A stretch of 64,000 nucleotides of DNA from Bdellovibrionales bacterium (lineage in GTDB: Bacteria > Bdellovibrionota > Bdellovibrionia > Bdellovibrionales > UBA1609), in NCBI GenBank assembly GCA_019637855.1, contig JAHBUX010000001.1, positions 705,337-769,336 on the forward strand, read 5' to 3'. The stretch's first letter is position 1. Each line of letters begins with the position of its first letter. The notes under the pieces are model-generated. The model ran no database searches, was not told the origin of the DNA, and saw nothing but the letters and a program-made list of their open reading frames with translations. The translations under genes were made by a program, and so were the position numbers. This document shows, piece after piece, positions 33,856 through 42,017 of this stretch.

Positions 33856-33891
33856 AGTCAGACGGAAAAACATGTTGGGGGGGAATTTAAC

Positions 33892-34263
33892 ATGTCATTG
33901 CCGCGTGAACTCGTTGAGAAGTGCAGAACCAAACTCATTTCGGCCAAGGCGGAACTGTTGAACCGCGTACGTGAGAGCCGCAATGACCTGTACAATAGCG
34001 AAGATGCCAAAGGTGGCGATGAGGGTGATCAAACCCTGCGGGCGCTGGCCGAAAGCGAATTTCTGAGCATGCATGAGCGCCTGCGTAAGCAATTGATGGA
34101 AATTGAATCGGCTTTGGGCCGCATCGAAAAAGGCCTGTACGGAATCTGCGAAGAGACCGAAGAGCCGATCGAACCTGAGCGTCTGTTGGCCATTCCATGG
34201 ACCCGCCTGAGCATCGAGGGCGCTGAGATCCGCGAGAGTATTGGCAAAAAATACGCCCGCTAG
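33892..34263 (+). CDS. DksA/TraR-family protein with degenerate zinc finger
   Basis: A 123-residue protein of the DksA/TraR family, which enters the RNA polymerase secondary channel and helps (p)ppGpp control transcription. The coiled coil runs about 5-80, with the tip motif D-E-G-D-Q-T (43-48) matching D-x-x-D-x-A apart from the last residue. The globular part keeps G-L-Y-G-I-C ... P-E-R-L-x-A-I-P, but of the four zinc-site positions only C86 is Cys; the others read T89, S107 and G110. It therefore probably does not bind zinc; zinc-independent DksA paralogues are known. The gene is monocistronic behind a long leader; its stop is one base from the convergent agmatinase stop. Confidence 0.88.
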   Translation: MSLPRELVEKCRTKLISAKAELLNRVRESRNDLYNSEDAKGGDEGDQTLRALAESEFLSMHERLRKQLMEIESALGRIEKGLYGICEETEEPIEPERLLAIPWTRLSIEGAEIRESIGKKYAR

Positions 34264-34264
34264 T

Positions 34265-35302
34265 TTAAATGCGCGGCTGGCTGTGAACGGCCCAGCCGCA
34301 CATCTTATATAATAGACGTGCACCGACGTTGCCGTCCCACTCGTCGCTCTCGCCAGGAGCGACTTCATTCAGATCAAAACCGATGATTTTCTTGCCGCTC
34401 TTGACCAGATGGCGCATCAGGTAATTGGCCTGATCAAAGGTCAATCCACCAGGCACCGGTGTGCCGGTGTGCGGGCAGTATTCGGGTGAAAGTCCATCGA
34501 TGTCGAAGCTGATATAGATCTGCTCGGGTAGTTGAGCCGCGATGTCTTTGCAGATATCGGCCCAGGTACGTCCTTCGAACATTTCGCGCTTGAGGTTGAG
34601 GTCAAAGAAGGTCTCGATATCCCCGCGCTCTTCGATCTGCGCAAACTCCTCCTGGCTGAAATCCCGAATCGCCACTTGCACCAACTTGCTTGGCCGCCAA
34701 GGGGCATTCATTACGTTGTTCATGATCGAGGCGTGACTGCGTTGAAAGCCTTGATACTGAAAGCGCAAGTCGGCGTGTGCATCCACATGCAGAACTCCGA
34801 CCTTGCCGGATGTAGCTTCACTCACCGCGCGGATATTGCCTTCGGGCGAAGAGTGATCGCCACCGAGTACCGCAGGTATCTGTCCACGTTTCAGAATATC
34901 CTTAGCCTGCATGTAAACCCACTCGCTCATACGCGAACAGCCGGTGTTGATCTCCGCCAATGTGCGCTGCATCTCGTGATTTAAGTGGCCATGATCTTCG
35001 AGGTGCGTGCGCACCTCCAGCGCTTTCGGTTTTAGCTGCGCGTTCAGCTCGGCGATCTCCTCCGGGATTGCAAGGAGGTGATAACCGCTCTCATAGGCCT
35101 TGCCGAGCTCCAGATCAAAGAGGTCAATCTGTGGGGAGGCTTTCAAAACTGCTTCAGGTCCCATTGCGGCACCACTTCCGTAAGAAGTCGTTACCTCCCA
35201 GGGCACCGGGATAAGCACAACGCGTGCGGTTTCGCGTTCGGAGGGGATACCGAATAGTCCGACTGAATAGGAGGCTGTTCCACTAGGGTCAAAGTCGCTC
35301 AT
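34265..35302 (-). CDS. speB: Agmatinase/arginase-family ureohydrolase
   Basis: A 345-residue ureohydrolase. Manganese ligands are visible: G-G-D-H-S-S-P-E-G, V-D-A-H-A-D-L-R and S-F-D-I-D-G-L-S-P. The family also includes arginase, formiminoglutamase and guanidinobutyrase, so the substrate is not fixed by these motifs. Agmatine is favoured because arginine decarboxylase and a deoxyhypusine-synthase-like gene lie within 9 kb; together they would run arginine to agmatine to putrescine. The protein is somewhat longer than E. coli SpeB (306). It ends one base from the convergent DksA-like gene. Confidence 0.85.
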   Translation of the reverse strand: MSDFDPSGTASYSVGLFGIPSERETARVVLIPVPWEVTTSYGSGAAMGPEAVLKASPQIDLFDLELGKAYESGYHLLAIPEEIAELNAQLKPKALEVRTHLEDHGHLNHEMQRTLAEINTGCSRMSEWVYMQAKDILKRGQIPAVLGGDHSSPEGNIRAVSEATSGKVGVLHVDAHADLRFQYQGFQRSHASIMNNVMNAPWRPSKLVQVAIRDFSQEEFAQIEERGDIETFFDLNLKREMFEGRTWADICKDIAAQLPEQIYISFDIDGLSPEYCPHTGTPVPGGLTFDQANYLMRHLVKSGKKIIGFDLNEVAPGESDEWDGNVGARLLYKMCGWAVHSQPRI

Positions 35303-35432
35303 TGTTCGAGTTCTCCTCTTGATAAATCCATCGACTTGTATAAAGTGAGGCGGCTAAAAAGCAAGACCCGATTTATGCGTCGCGTTTTTTGGACGAACAA
35401 CGAACAACATAAATATATTAGGAGAGGCTTCT

Positions 35433-37085
35433 ATGATTCGCTCCGTGTTGATCACGTCGATCATTGCCATGGCAACCACTGCTGCAGCTGCGGTTGCTCC
35501 GATGAAAGTCACCCCACTGGGAAAAGCGGACGCTAAGGTTGGCGGCACTCTGAACCGCAACTTGAGTGGCGAACCCGAGAACTTCAATCCGATTTCAGCC
35601 AACGACGGTTACTCCCGCGATGTTTACGAAAACGTGGTTCAAGGTCTGTTGCGCGTCAATGCGGACACTTACAAATTCGAACCTGAGCTGGCCGAAAGCT
35701 ACGAAGTATCGAAAGATTTTTTGACCTTCACCTTTAAACTTAACAAGAACGCCAAGTGGGCCGACGGCAAACCGGTCACATCGGAAGATGTGAAGTTCAG
35801 TGTCGAAGCGATTCGCGACCCTGCTTTCCAAGCTTCGCATCGTGTGCCGTACTTCGAAGATGTGGTTTCGATCGAAACCCCCGATCCGCACACGGTGATC
35901 TTCAAAATGAAGAAGAAATACTTTAAAAATCTGGAAGTGATCGGCAGCGCCGGCTTCAATCCGATTTTACCCAAGCACATCTATGGCGATCCTAAGAAGA
36001 AATTCGAAGGTGCGCCCATCTTCGGTTCAGGCCCCTACAAAGTGGAAGTCTACAATCGCGGCAAAAATATCCAGCTGGTACGCAATCCGGACTTCTGGGC
36101 CAAAGATATGCCGAGCTTCAACGCCACTGGTAAATTTGAGCGTCTCAATTTCCGTTTTATCAAAGAAGAGAACCTGCAGCTCGAAATGGCCAAGAAAGGT
36201 CAGATTGACTACGTCGAGCCAGTTCGTGCTGAATCCTTCGAGAAAAAAGCTGTGGGTGAGCCTTTCGGCACCACCGTTAAAAAGATGCAGGTGGAAAATA
36301 AGCGTCCCAAGAACTACGGCTTTGTGGCGTGGAATTTCAAAAATCCGATCTTCGCCGATCGCGACACCCGTATGGCGCTCTCGCACCTGTTCAATCGCGA
36401 CGTGCTGATCGAAAAATTCATGTTCAACAAAGTGGTTAAAGGCATTGGCCCCGTCTATTACAAAAGCGACTTCATGCCGAAAGACCTGAAGCCAGTGGAG
36501 TTCAGCACCGAAAAAGCCAAGGCACTGTTGGCTAAAGCCGGCTGGACCGACAAAGACAAGAACGGCATTTTGGAAAAGACCATCAACGGTCAGCCGAGAG
36601 AGTTCCGCTTCACGCTTCTCTTGCCAAATCGTGACGTTGAAAAGTACTTCACGATGTACAAAGAGGACCTGAAGAAGGCCGGTATTGATATGGAAATCAA
36701 ACTTATTGAGTGGAACACATTCACCAAGCTGCTCGAAGAACAGAAGTTTGATGCTGTGACTTTGAGCTGGGGTGGCGGTTCGCCCGAGGACGATCTCAAG
36801 CAGATCTGGCACTCGGAGAGCGCGCGCATGGGCGGCTCTAACTTTATCTCCTACTCCAACAAAGAGGTCGATAAGGCTATCGACAGCGCTCGTGGCGAAA
36901 TGAACGAGGCCAAGCGTGCGAAACTGTGGCAGAAGGCCGTGCGTTTGATAGCTGAAGACGCTCCTTACACCTTCTTGTTCAACAACAAGTACGACCTTTT
37001 CTTGCTGAACAGCAAAGTGGGTTATGACAAACCGACCTACAACTATGGCTTCAGCTACGAGTACTGGTATCCGAACTCCATTTAA
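35433..37085 (+). CDS. Periplasmic peptide-binding protein of an ABC importer (family 5, YejA-like)
   Basis: A 550-residue solute-binding protein. A signal peptide (about 1-20, I-R-S-V-L-I-T-S-I-I-A-M-A-T-T-A-A-A-A) leads into a family 5 fold: N-L-S-G-E-P-E-N-F-N-P-I, V-Y-E-N-V-V-Q-G-L-L, L-A-E-S-Y-E-V-S, F-K-L-N-K-N-A-K-W-A-D-G-K-P and, late, I-W-H-S-E-S. Size and motifs suit YejA-type oligopeptide binding. AGGAGAGG precedes the ATG. Two permease genes follow, the first after 69 bases, but no ATPase gene. Peptide is the likely ligand; nickel or sugar ligands occur in the family and cannot be excluded. Confidence 0.93.
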   Translation: MIRSVLITSIIAMATTAAAAVAPMKVTPLGKADAKVGGTLNRNLSGEPENFNPISANDGYSRDVYENVVQGLLRVNADTYKFEPELAESYEVSKDFLTFTFKLNKNAKWADGKPVTSEDVKFSVEAIRDPAFQASHRVPYFEDVVSIETPDPHTVIFKMKKKYFKNLEVIGSAGFNPILPKHIYGDPKKKFEGAPIFGSGPYKVEVYNRGKNIQLVRNPDFWAKDMPSFNATGKFERLNFRFIKEENLQLEMAKKGQIDYVEPVRAESFEKKAVGEPFGTTVKKMQVENKRPKNYGFVAWNFKNPIFADRDTRMALSHLFNRDVLIEKFMFNKVVKGIGPVYYKSDFMPKDLKPVEFSTEKAKALLAKAGWTDKDKNGILEKTINGQPREFRFTLLLPNRDVEKYFTMYKEDLKKAGIDMEIKLIEWNTFTKLLEEQKFDAVTLSWGGGSPEDDLKQIWHSESARMGGSNFISYSNKEVDKAIDSARGEMNEAKRAKLWQKAVRLIAEDAPYTFLFNNKYDLFLLNSKVGYDKPTYNYGFSYEYWYPNSI

Positions 37086-37154
37086 TCCTGACCTTTTTGA
37101 GGGCGCGCAGTTTTAGGCTGTGCGCTCGTTGTCCCGTTTTTTCAAAGGCCGACG

Positions 37155-38165
37155 ATGTTAAAGTACACTTTCCAACGCTTACTCTGGATGCTGCCGACTC
37201 TGTTCGGCATCACGGTGATTTGCTTTATCATCATCAACCTGGCGCCTGGCGGCCCGGTTGAGCAAGCTTTGAGCAAAATGCGTTTCGGTGCGAGTGGTAG
37301 CGGCGGTAGCTCGATCGGTGTTTCCGAAGAAGTGATGGACGCGCTTAAGAAACAGTATGGTTTCGATAAGCCGGCTTACATGCGCTACTTGATTTGGTTG
37401 AAGAACTTGAGCACGGCCGACTTTGGCGAAAGCTTCGTCTATAAGATGCCCGTCATTGATGTGATCCTGGACAAACTGCCCATCTCTTTGCAGTTCGGGA
37501 TTGCGTCTCTAATTCTGATCTACTTGATCAGTGTTCCCGTGGGAATAATGAAGGCGGTGAGGGACGGCACCCAGTTCGACTTATGGAGTAGTGTCGTGCT
37601 GATGGTGATGTACTCCATACCGCCGCTGATCTTAGGCATTCTGATGCGGGTGTTTTTCGCCGGCAATACGTTCTTGGATATTTTCCCTCTAGGTGAGCTG
37701 TACTCCGACAACTACTATTCGCTGGATCTATGGGGCAAAATCTTGGATCGTGCTCACCACTTTGTTTTGCCGCTGATCTGCTATGTGGTTAATGGTTTTA
37801 CGGTTCTGGTCTTTTTGATGAAAAACTCCTTAATGGAAGAAATTCGTCTGGACTACGTGCGTACTGCGCGCGCCAAAGGTTTGGATGAGCGCACCGTGGT
37901 TTACAAGCATGCTCTTCGCAATGCCTTGATCCCGATTCTTACCGGTTTGGGCAGTTTCTTAACGGTGTTCTTTGCCGGCTCGATCATTATTGAGCAGGTG
38001 TTCAACATCGATGGCATGGGCCTGCTGAGTTTGAAGTCCATTTTCTCACGCGACTACAATGTGATTATGGCACTGATCTTTATTCAGGCCCTATTGTCGA
38101 TGGTGGGACGCCTAATTTCTGATGTCACGTATGTGTTGGTTGACCCAAGGATTGATTTCCAATGA
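37155..38165 (+). CDS. Peptide ABC transporter permease, YejB/DppB type
   Basis: A 336-residue inner-membrane permease with about six transmembrane helices. It begins with the typical L-K-Y-T-F-Q-R-L-L-W-M-L-P-T-L-F-G-I-T segment and carries the EAA-like loop D-Y-V-R-T-A-R-A-K-G-L-D-E-R that docks the ATPase, and the usual C-terminal V-L-V-D-P-R-I. The region near residue 40-60 holds a G/S-rich insert (G-A-S-G-S-G-G-S-S), as in YejB. It overlaps the next permease by four bases (ATGA). Confidence 0.93.
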   Translation: MLKYTFQRLLWMLPTLFGITVICFIIINLAPGGPVEQALSKMRFGASGSGGSSIGVSEEVMDALKKQYGFDKPAYMRYLIWLKNLSTADFGESFVYKMPVIDVILDKLPISLQFGIASLILIYLISVPVGIMKAVRDGTQFDLWSSVVLMVMYSIPPLILGILMRVFFAGNTFLDIFPLGELYSDNYYSLDLWGKILDRAHHFVLPLICYVVNGFTVLVFLMKNSLMEEIRLDYVRTARAKGLDERTVVYKHALRNALIPILTGLGSFLTVFFAGSIIIEQVFNIDGMGLLSLKSIFSRDYNVIMALIFIQALLSMVGRLISDVTYVLVDPRIDFQ

Positions 38166-39190
38166 TTGAGCGGCTGTTTAAAAACGAACTCAGTCTTAAA
38201 CGTTATCGTCGGTTTTGTAGCATCAAGCGCGCGGTGGCTTCCGTTTGGATCATCCTATTCTTGCTGTTTCTGAGCTGTACGGCCGAGATATGGGCCAATA
38301 ACAAACCGCTCTTGATGAAGTACAACGGCTCGCTCTATACGCCTGTGCTGAGAGATTACTACCCGACAGAGTTCGGGCAAGACGGTTTGATCACGGACTA
38401 TCGCACTTTGGATCTTAAGGCTGAGGGCAACTGGGCGATCTGGCCCATCGTGCGCTGGGACCCTTACGAGTCCAATGCTTCGCTAGCCACCTATCCGGCT
38501 CCGCCGAGTAGCGAAAACTACTTTGGTGTGGATGATCGTGGCCGCGATGTGATGGCTCGCTTGATCTATGGCTTTCGCTACAGCATGGGCTTTTCTTTGG
38601 CCGTGTGGTTCTTTGCTTTCTTAGTGGGCACGATTGCCGGTGCGATTATGGGTTACTGGGGTGGCCGCACCGATCTCTTTGGCCAACGTGTGGTCGAAGT
38701 GTTCGATTCACTTCCTTATGTTTTGATGCTTCTGACTTTGATTGCGATGCTTGGCGCCACTTTGTGGTTACTCGTGGCATTCTCTGTCTTCTTGGGTTGG
38801 ATGCGTATTTCGACCTATATGCGGGCCGAGTTCTTGAAGCTGCGTAAGCGTGAATTTGTCGAAGCCGCCAAAGCTCAAGGGGTGGGTACGATGCGGATTT
38901 TGTTCCGCCACATTCTACCCAATGGATTGAGCCCTTTAATCACGTTTTCGCCGGCTGAGATCGCCGGTTACATCTACACTTTAGCTATCTTGGATTACCT
39001 AGGTATGGGGCTGCCGCCGCCGACACCGTCTTGGGGCGAACTTTTGCAGCAGGCGCAGAATTACTTCACCATCGCTTGGTGGTTGGCAGTGTATCCTTCG
39101 GCTGCGATCATTGTCTCGCTGACGGCGCTCACCTTTATCGGTGAGGGTATTCGCGAAGCCTACGATCCACGCAAAGCCGCTAAGGCCTAG
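38162..39190 (+). CDS. Peptide ABC transporter permease, YejE/DppC type
   Basis: A 342-residue permease forming the second membrane subunit. It has an N-terminal helix (about 25-47), a periplasmic stretch of about 80 residues with F-G-V-D-D-R-G-R-D-V-M-A-R, and five further helices. The ATPase-docking loop is F-V-E-A-A-K-A-Q-G-V-G, followed by H-I-L-P-N. The large extracytoplasmic insert before D-D-R-G-R is typical of YejE. No ATP-binding gene follows: the next gene, three bases on, encodes a thiol protein. The dual ATPase at 59442 could serve both importers (inference). Confidence 0.93.
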   Translation: MIERLFKNELSLKRYRRFCSIKRAVASVWIILFLLFLSCTAEIWANNKPLLMKYNGSLYTPVLRDYYPTEFGQDGLITDYRTLDLKAEGNWAIWPIVRWDPYESNASLATYPAPPSSENYFGVDDRGRDVMARLIYGFRYSMGFSLAVWFFAFLVGTIAGAIMGYWGGRTDLFGQRVVEVFDSLPYVLMLLTLIAMLGATLWLLVAFSVFLGWMRISTYMRAEFLKLRKREFVEAAKAQGVGTMRILFRHILPNGLSPLITFSPAEIAGYIYTLAILDYLGMGLPPPTPSWGELLQQAQNYFTIAWWLAVYPSAAIIVSLTALTFIGEGIREAYDPRKAAKA

Positions 39191-39193
39191 TCT

Positions 39194-39559
39194 ATGGCGA
39201 TTAAGGTTTACGAGTACAAGAACTGTAGCACCTGTCAGAAAGCTCTGAAGTTTCTCGATGCTAAAAAAGTAAAGTACGAGCGGCTACCCATCGTGGACCA
39301 GCCGCCCACGTTGACTGAGCTTAAACGCATGCTGGAGTGGTTGAAGGCGGACGGCCTGACTTTTAAAAACCTATTCAACACCTCTGGGCAGATGTATCGA
39401 GAGCTCGGTGTTTCAGAAAAACTCAAAGCCGGCATGACCGAGGCCGAAGCGCTGAAGCTTCTGGCTGCCCACGGTAAGCTGATCAAACGTCCCTTTGTTC
39501 TCAGTGATAAGGGCGGAACCGTCGGATTCAAAGCCGATGTGTGGTCCAAGCTCTTATAG
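39194..39559 (+). CDS. ArsC/Spx/YffB-family thioredoxin-fold protein
   Basis: A 121-residue protein with a C11-x-x-C14 motif (Y-K-N-C-S-T-C-Q-K-A) and the family's later R-P-F-V-L region near residue 96. Members include arsenate reductases, the Spx and MgsR regulators and YffB. Nothing here indicates arsenic metabolism (no arsB, arsR or acr3). The second Cys suggests a redox-active thiol pair as in Spx/MgsR-like proteins. It starts three bases after the permease gene and may be cotranscribed with the peptide importer. Confidence 0.85.
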   Translation: MAIKVYEYKNCSTCQKALKFLDAKKVKYERLPIVDQPPTLTELKRMLEWLKADGLTFKNLFNTSGQMYRELGVSEKLKAGMTEAEALKLLAAHGKLIKRPFVLSDKGGTVGFKADVWSKLL

Positions 39560-39696
39560 CCTTCCCACTCACGTGGAACAGATCTTGTAAACTTCCATCA
39601 CCAAACGTTTAGGAACAACGTACTGCTCGGCGCACGGATAGGGATGTCCAATGTGTAACCAGCCCGAGTCGATTTTTCATGGTATGGAGGCACTCC

Positions 39697-40821
39697 GTGT
39701 TTTCTCGTCTTCTGATATTGGGTCTGATCTTGTCCGGCGCAAACGCCTTGGCCCAATCACGAATCGATGTGTTCCGTTGGCGGGTGAATGGCACGTTTGA
39801 CGTGCAGGCTCACTTTGACGGTGCACGAGTGTCGTTCTCCGACAAAGACCAAGTCCTCGATGAATCAAAAGGTGAAAAGCCTGGCCTGCTGGAATTCGAC
39901 GGTTCGGCCACCGTTCGTAAGGCGCCTTATACTGGTCATATCAAGAGCTATCGCGGTTTCGTTTCTATTATAGTTTCTAAAGACGGTGGCGAATTCGGTC
40001 AGCTCTTTATGCTCGAAAGAAAGAACAGCGCTTTCGAGCAAATGAACGCAGCTCCGATCCTGGGCCGTGTGGAAGTGATGCCCGAAGACTTGGGTTACGC
40101 CTTAAAACGTTTCTCAGAATTGAAGAGGATCGACGGTAAAGAACCATCCTTCGCTTTTCGTACGATGGTGTCCTACTTTGAAAACTGGCCCGAAAGAAAG
40201 CTCGATGCCTTTGCAGACGACGTCGAAAAAGGTGTTGAAGTCGTTAAAGTCGTACCCAAACCCGATAGTAAAATGAATGTGCAGGCCGGTCCGAATATCA
40301 AGCCGTTGCCGTCTCGCCAAGCCGAGCAGGCCTTGCCGTCCATGGGGCCCAACGGAGCTCCTCCGATGTTCGATCAAAACGGCATGCCGATGGATCCGAA
40401 TGTAGATCCGAACTACGCACAAGGTTACCCCGGCTATCAGCCGCCGCAGCAACCACAGGTGCGTAGACGACGTCAGCCCCCGCCACAGGGGCCAATGCAG
40501 ATTGCTCCGCAGTGGGGACAGCAACCTGGTTACGATCCGTCGATGTACCCTCCGCAGTCTCAGCAGCCGCCGCGCCGCCAACGTCAACAGCAACCCAACA
40601 CGCAGGCCATCCGTCCTCCGGCCGACATTCCCAGCAATGCGCCGAGCTGGGTGCGTCAGCAGGTTCAAGAAAATCAGCGGCGTACGACCACAACCAATCC
40701 TGGCAACAACGTTCGTAAAAGGCCGCGCAATCAAGATGCTTCCGCTAACGGTCAGCCGCGCTATGACGACACGACTCCTTCGGTACAGCCGCCGCGCAAA
40801 AAACTTTTCGGACTGTTCTAA
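39697..40821 (+). CDS. Exported protein with Pro/Gln/Arg-rich disordered tail
   Basis: A protein of about 374 residues with no family I recognise. A signal peptide (F-S-R-L-L-I-L-G-L-I-L-S-G-A-N-A-L-A, about 2-19) precedes a globular part (20-190) rich in beta strands. From about 215 the sequence becomes low-complexity, dominated by P, Q, G and later R (for example Q-P-P-Q-Q-P-Q and R-R-R-R-Q-P-P-P-Q), basic and surely disordered, ending K-K-L-F-G-L-F. GTG at 39697 is chosen because TGGAGG lies six bases upstream and the signal peptide begins there; an ATG six codons earlier (39679) is the alternative. Such a tail could bind wall or surface polymers. A 50-residue membrane peptide follows. Confidence 0.75.
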   Translation: MFSRLLILGLILSGANALAQSRIDVFRWRVNGTFDVQAHFDGARVSFSDKDQVLDESKGEKPGLLEFDGSATVRKAPYTGHIKSYRGFVSIIVSKDGGEFGQLFMLERKNSAFEQMNAAPILGRVEVMPEDLGYALKRFSELKRIDGKEPSFAFRTMVSYFENWPERKLDAFADDVEKGVEVVKVVPKPDSKMNVQAGPNIKPLPSRQAEQALPSMGPNGAPPMFDQNGMPMDPNVDPNYAQGYPGYQPPQQPQVRRRRQPPPQGPMQIAPQWGQQPGYDPSMYPPQSQQPPRRQRQQQPNTQAIRPPADIPSNAPSWVRQQVQENQRRTTTTNPGNNVRKRPRNQDASANGQPRYDDTTPSVQPPRKKLFGLF

Positions 40822-40833
40822 GAGGATAACGTT

Positions 40834-40986
40834 ATGGGTGAAAACCTAGGTCTTATCGGATTGATTCTCTTCACGCTGGTGATCGCCAGCGTGTTCTATT
40901 ACTTGAGTGGTCAGTATGTGATCGCTCTCGCTTTGTTGATTGGTCTGTTCCCGGTAGTTATGTCGGCGGCTAGCAAGAAAAGATAG
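40834..40986 (+). CDS. 50-residue small membrane protein
   Basis: ATG at 40834, stop TAG at 40984-40986, with AGAGGA eight bases upstream. The peptide has two hydrophobic stretches: L-G-L-I-G-L-I-L-F-T-L-V-I-A-S-V-F (about 5-21) and V-I-A-L-A-L-L-I-G-L-F-P-V-V-M (about 29-43), joined by a short S-G-Q turn and ended by a basic S-K-K-R. That is a plausible two-helix hairpin with both ends in the cytoplasm. The gene starts 12 bases after the Pro/Gln-rich protein's stop, probably in the same transcript. No function can be given. Confidence 0.6.
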   Translation: MGENLGLIGLILFTLVIASVFYYLSGQYVIALALLIGLFPVVMSAASKKR

Positions 40987-41042
40987 TTGCCGAGGGTCTC
41001 ACGACCCCCGACGCGCTGCTTGCCAAAAAGGAAGCTGGTACC

Positions 41043-42017
41043 TTACCAACCTAAAACGTAGCCGAACACTAGTGGGGCGACGATGGAAGCGTCGCTCTCG
41101 ATGATGTGGCGCTTGGACGTTTTGTCCAACTTACCCCAGGTGATCTTTTCGTTGGGGACTGCACCGGAATAGGAGCCGTAAGAGGTCGTCGAATCGCTGA
41201 TTTGACAGAAGTAAGCCCACTTCGGAGTGTCGCGCTCCATATCTTGTTCCAACATCGGAACCACACAGATCGGGAAGTCACCAGCGATGCCGCCACCGAT
41301 TTGGAAGAAGCCAATGCCTTGTTTGCATTCAGCCTTCATATACCAATTGGCCAGCTCAACCATGTATTCAGGGCCTGTCTTCAGGCAGTCGCGCTTGATT
41401 TTGTTCTGCATCATGCGGCCGGCGAAGATATTGCCAAGAGTGGAGTCTTCCCAGCCCGGGACCACCATGGGCAGGTTCTTTTCGGCCGCGGCCAAGAGCC
41501 ACGAATTTTTAGGATCGATTTGGTAGTTAGCCTTCAGCGCGCCTTCGCGCAGCACTTGATAGAAGTACTCGTGCGGGAAGTAGCGTTCGCCTTTTTCAGA
41601 GGCGCGCTCCCAAGCGGCCAACACCGGCTTCTCTAAGCGGCGGATGGCTTGCTCTTCAGGAATGCAGGTGTCCGTCACGCGGTTCAAGTGCCGCGCCAAC
41701 AGATCCATTTCCTGATCGGGTGTGAGTTCGCGGTAATTGGGAATGCGCACGTAATCTTCATGCGCTACCAAATTGAAAACGTCTTCTTCCAAGTTCGCGC
41801 CGGTACAGGAGATCGCATGAATTTTGTCGTTTCGGATCATCTCAGCCAACGACAGGCCCAGTTCGGCCGAGCTCATCGCGCCCGCCAGCGTGACCATCAT
41901 CTTACCGCCGCTTTCGACGTGAACCTTGTAGCCTTCGGCCGCGTCCTTCAAAGCCGCAGCATTGAAGTGCCGATAATGCTTATTGATGAACTGTGTGATC
42001 GGTCCCGTTTGTGCCAT
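41043..42017 (-). CDS. Deoxyhypusine synthase-like protein (bacterial branch)
   Basis: A 324-residue NAD-binding enzyme homologous to deoxyhypusine synthase. Visible: T-L-A-G-A-M-S-S-A (43-51), H-A-I-S-C-T-G-A-N-L-E-E-D (67-79), Q-I-G-G-G-I-A-G-D-F and the active-site W294-G295-K296, whose Lys forms the covalent aminobutyl intermediate in eukaryotic enzymes. D-S-T-T-S-Y-G-S-Y-S-G also fits. Bacteria lack eIF5A, so the acceptor must differ; a homospermidine-synthase-like role on polyamines is plausible. AAGGAG precedes the ATG. The gene overlaps speA by 38 bases on the same strand, which strongly suggests a polyamine substrate. Confidence 0.9.
   Translation of the reverse strand: MAQTGPITQFINKHYRHFNAAALKDAAEGYKVHVESGGKMMVTLAGAMSSAELGLSLAEMIRNDKIHAISCTGANLEEDVFNLVAHEDYVRIPNYRELTPDQEMDLLARHLNRVTDTCIPEEQAIRRLEKPVLAAWERASEKGERYFPHEYFYQVLREGALKANYQIDPKNSWLLAAAEKNLPMVVPGWEDSTLGNIFAGRMMQNKIKRDCLKTGPEYMVELANWYMKAECKQGIGFFQIGGGIAGDFPICVVPMLEQDMERDTPKWAYFCQISDSTTSYGSYSGAVPNEKITWGKLDKTSKRHIIESDASIVAPLVFGYVLGW

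Noticed and set aside
35389-35420. TTGGAC/AATATA as promoter of the YejA-like gene
   Set aside because: The implied transcription start would fall inside the ribosome-binding site.
36027-36812. Open frame of about 261 codons opposite the YejA-like gene
   Set aside because: Mirrors the coding frame of a clear binding protein; F/V/H-rich composition typical of antisense frames.
39194-39559. Arsenate resistance gene
   Set aside because: The ArsC fold is shared with Spx/MgsR/YffB; no other ars gene is present and the neighbour is a peptide importer.
40834-40986. Type I toxin peptide
   Set aside because: It has two helices, an own ribosome site and a long upstream gene, with no antisense RNA or repeat seen; kept as a plain small membrane protein.
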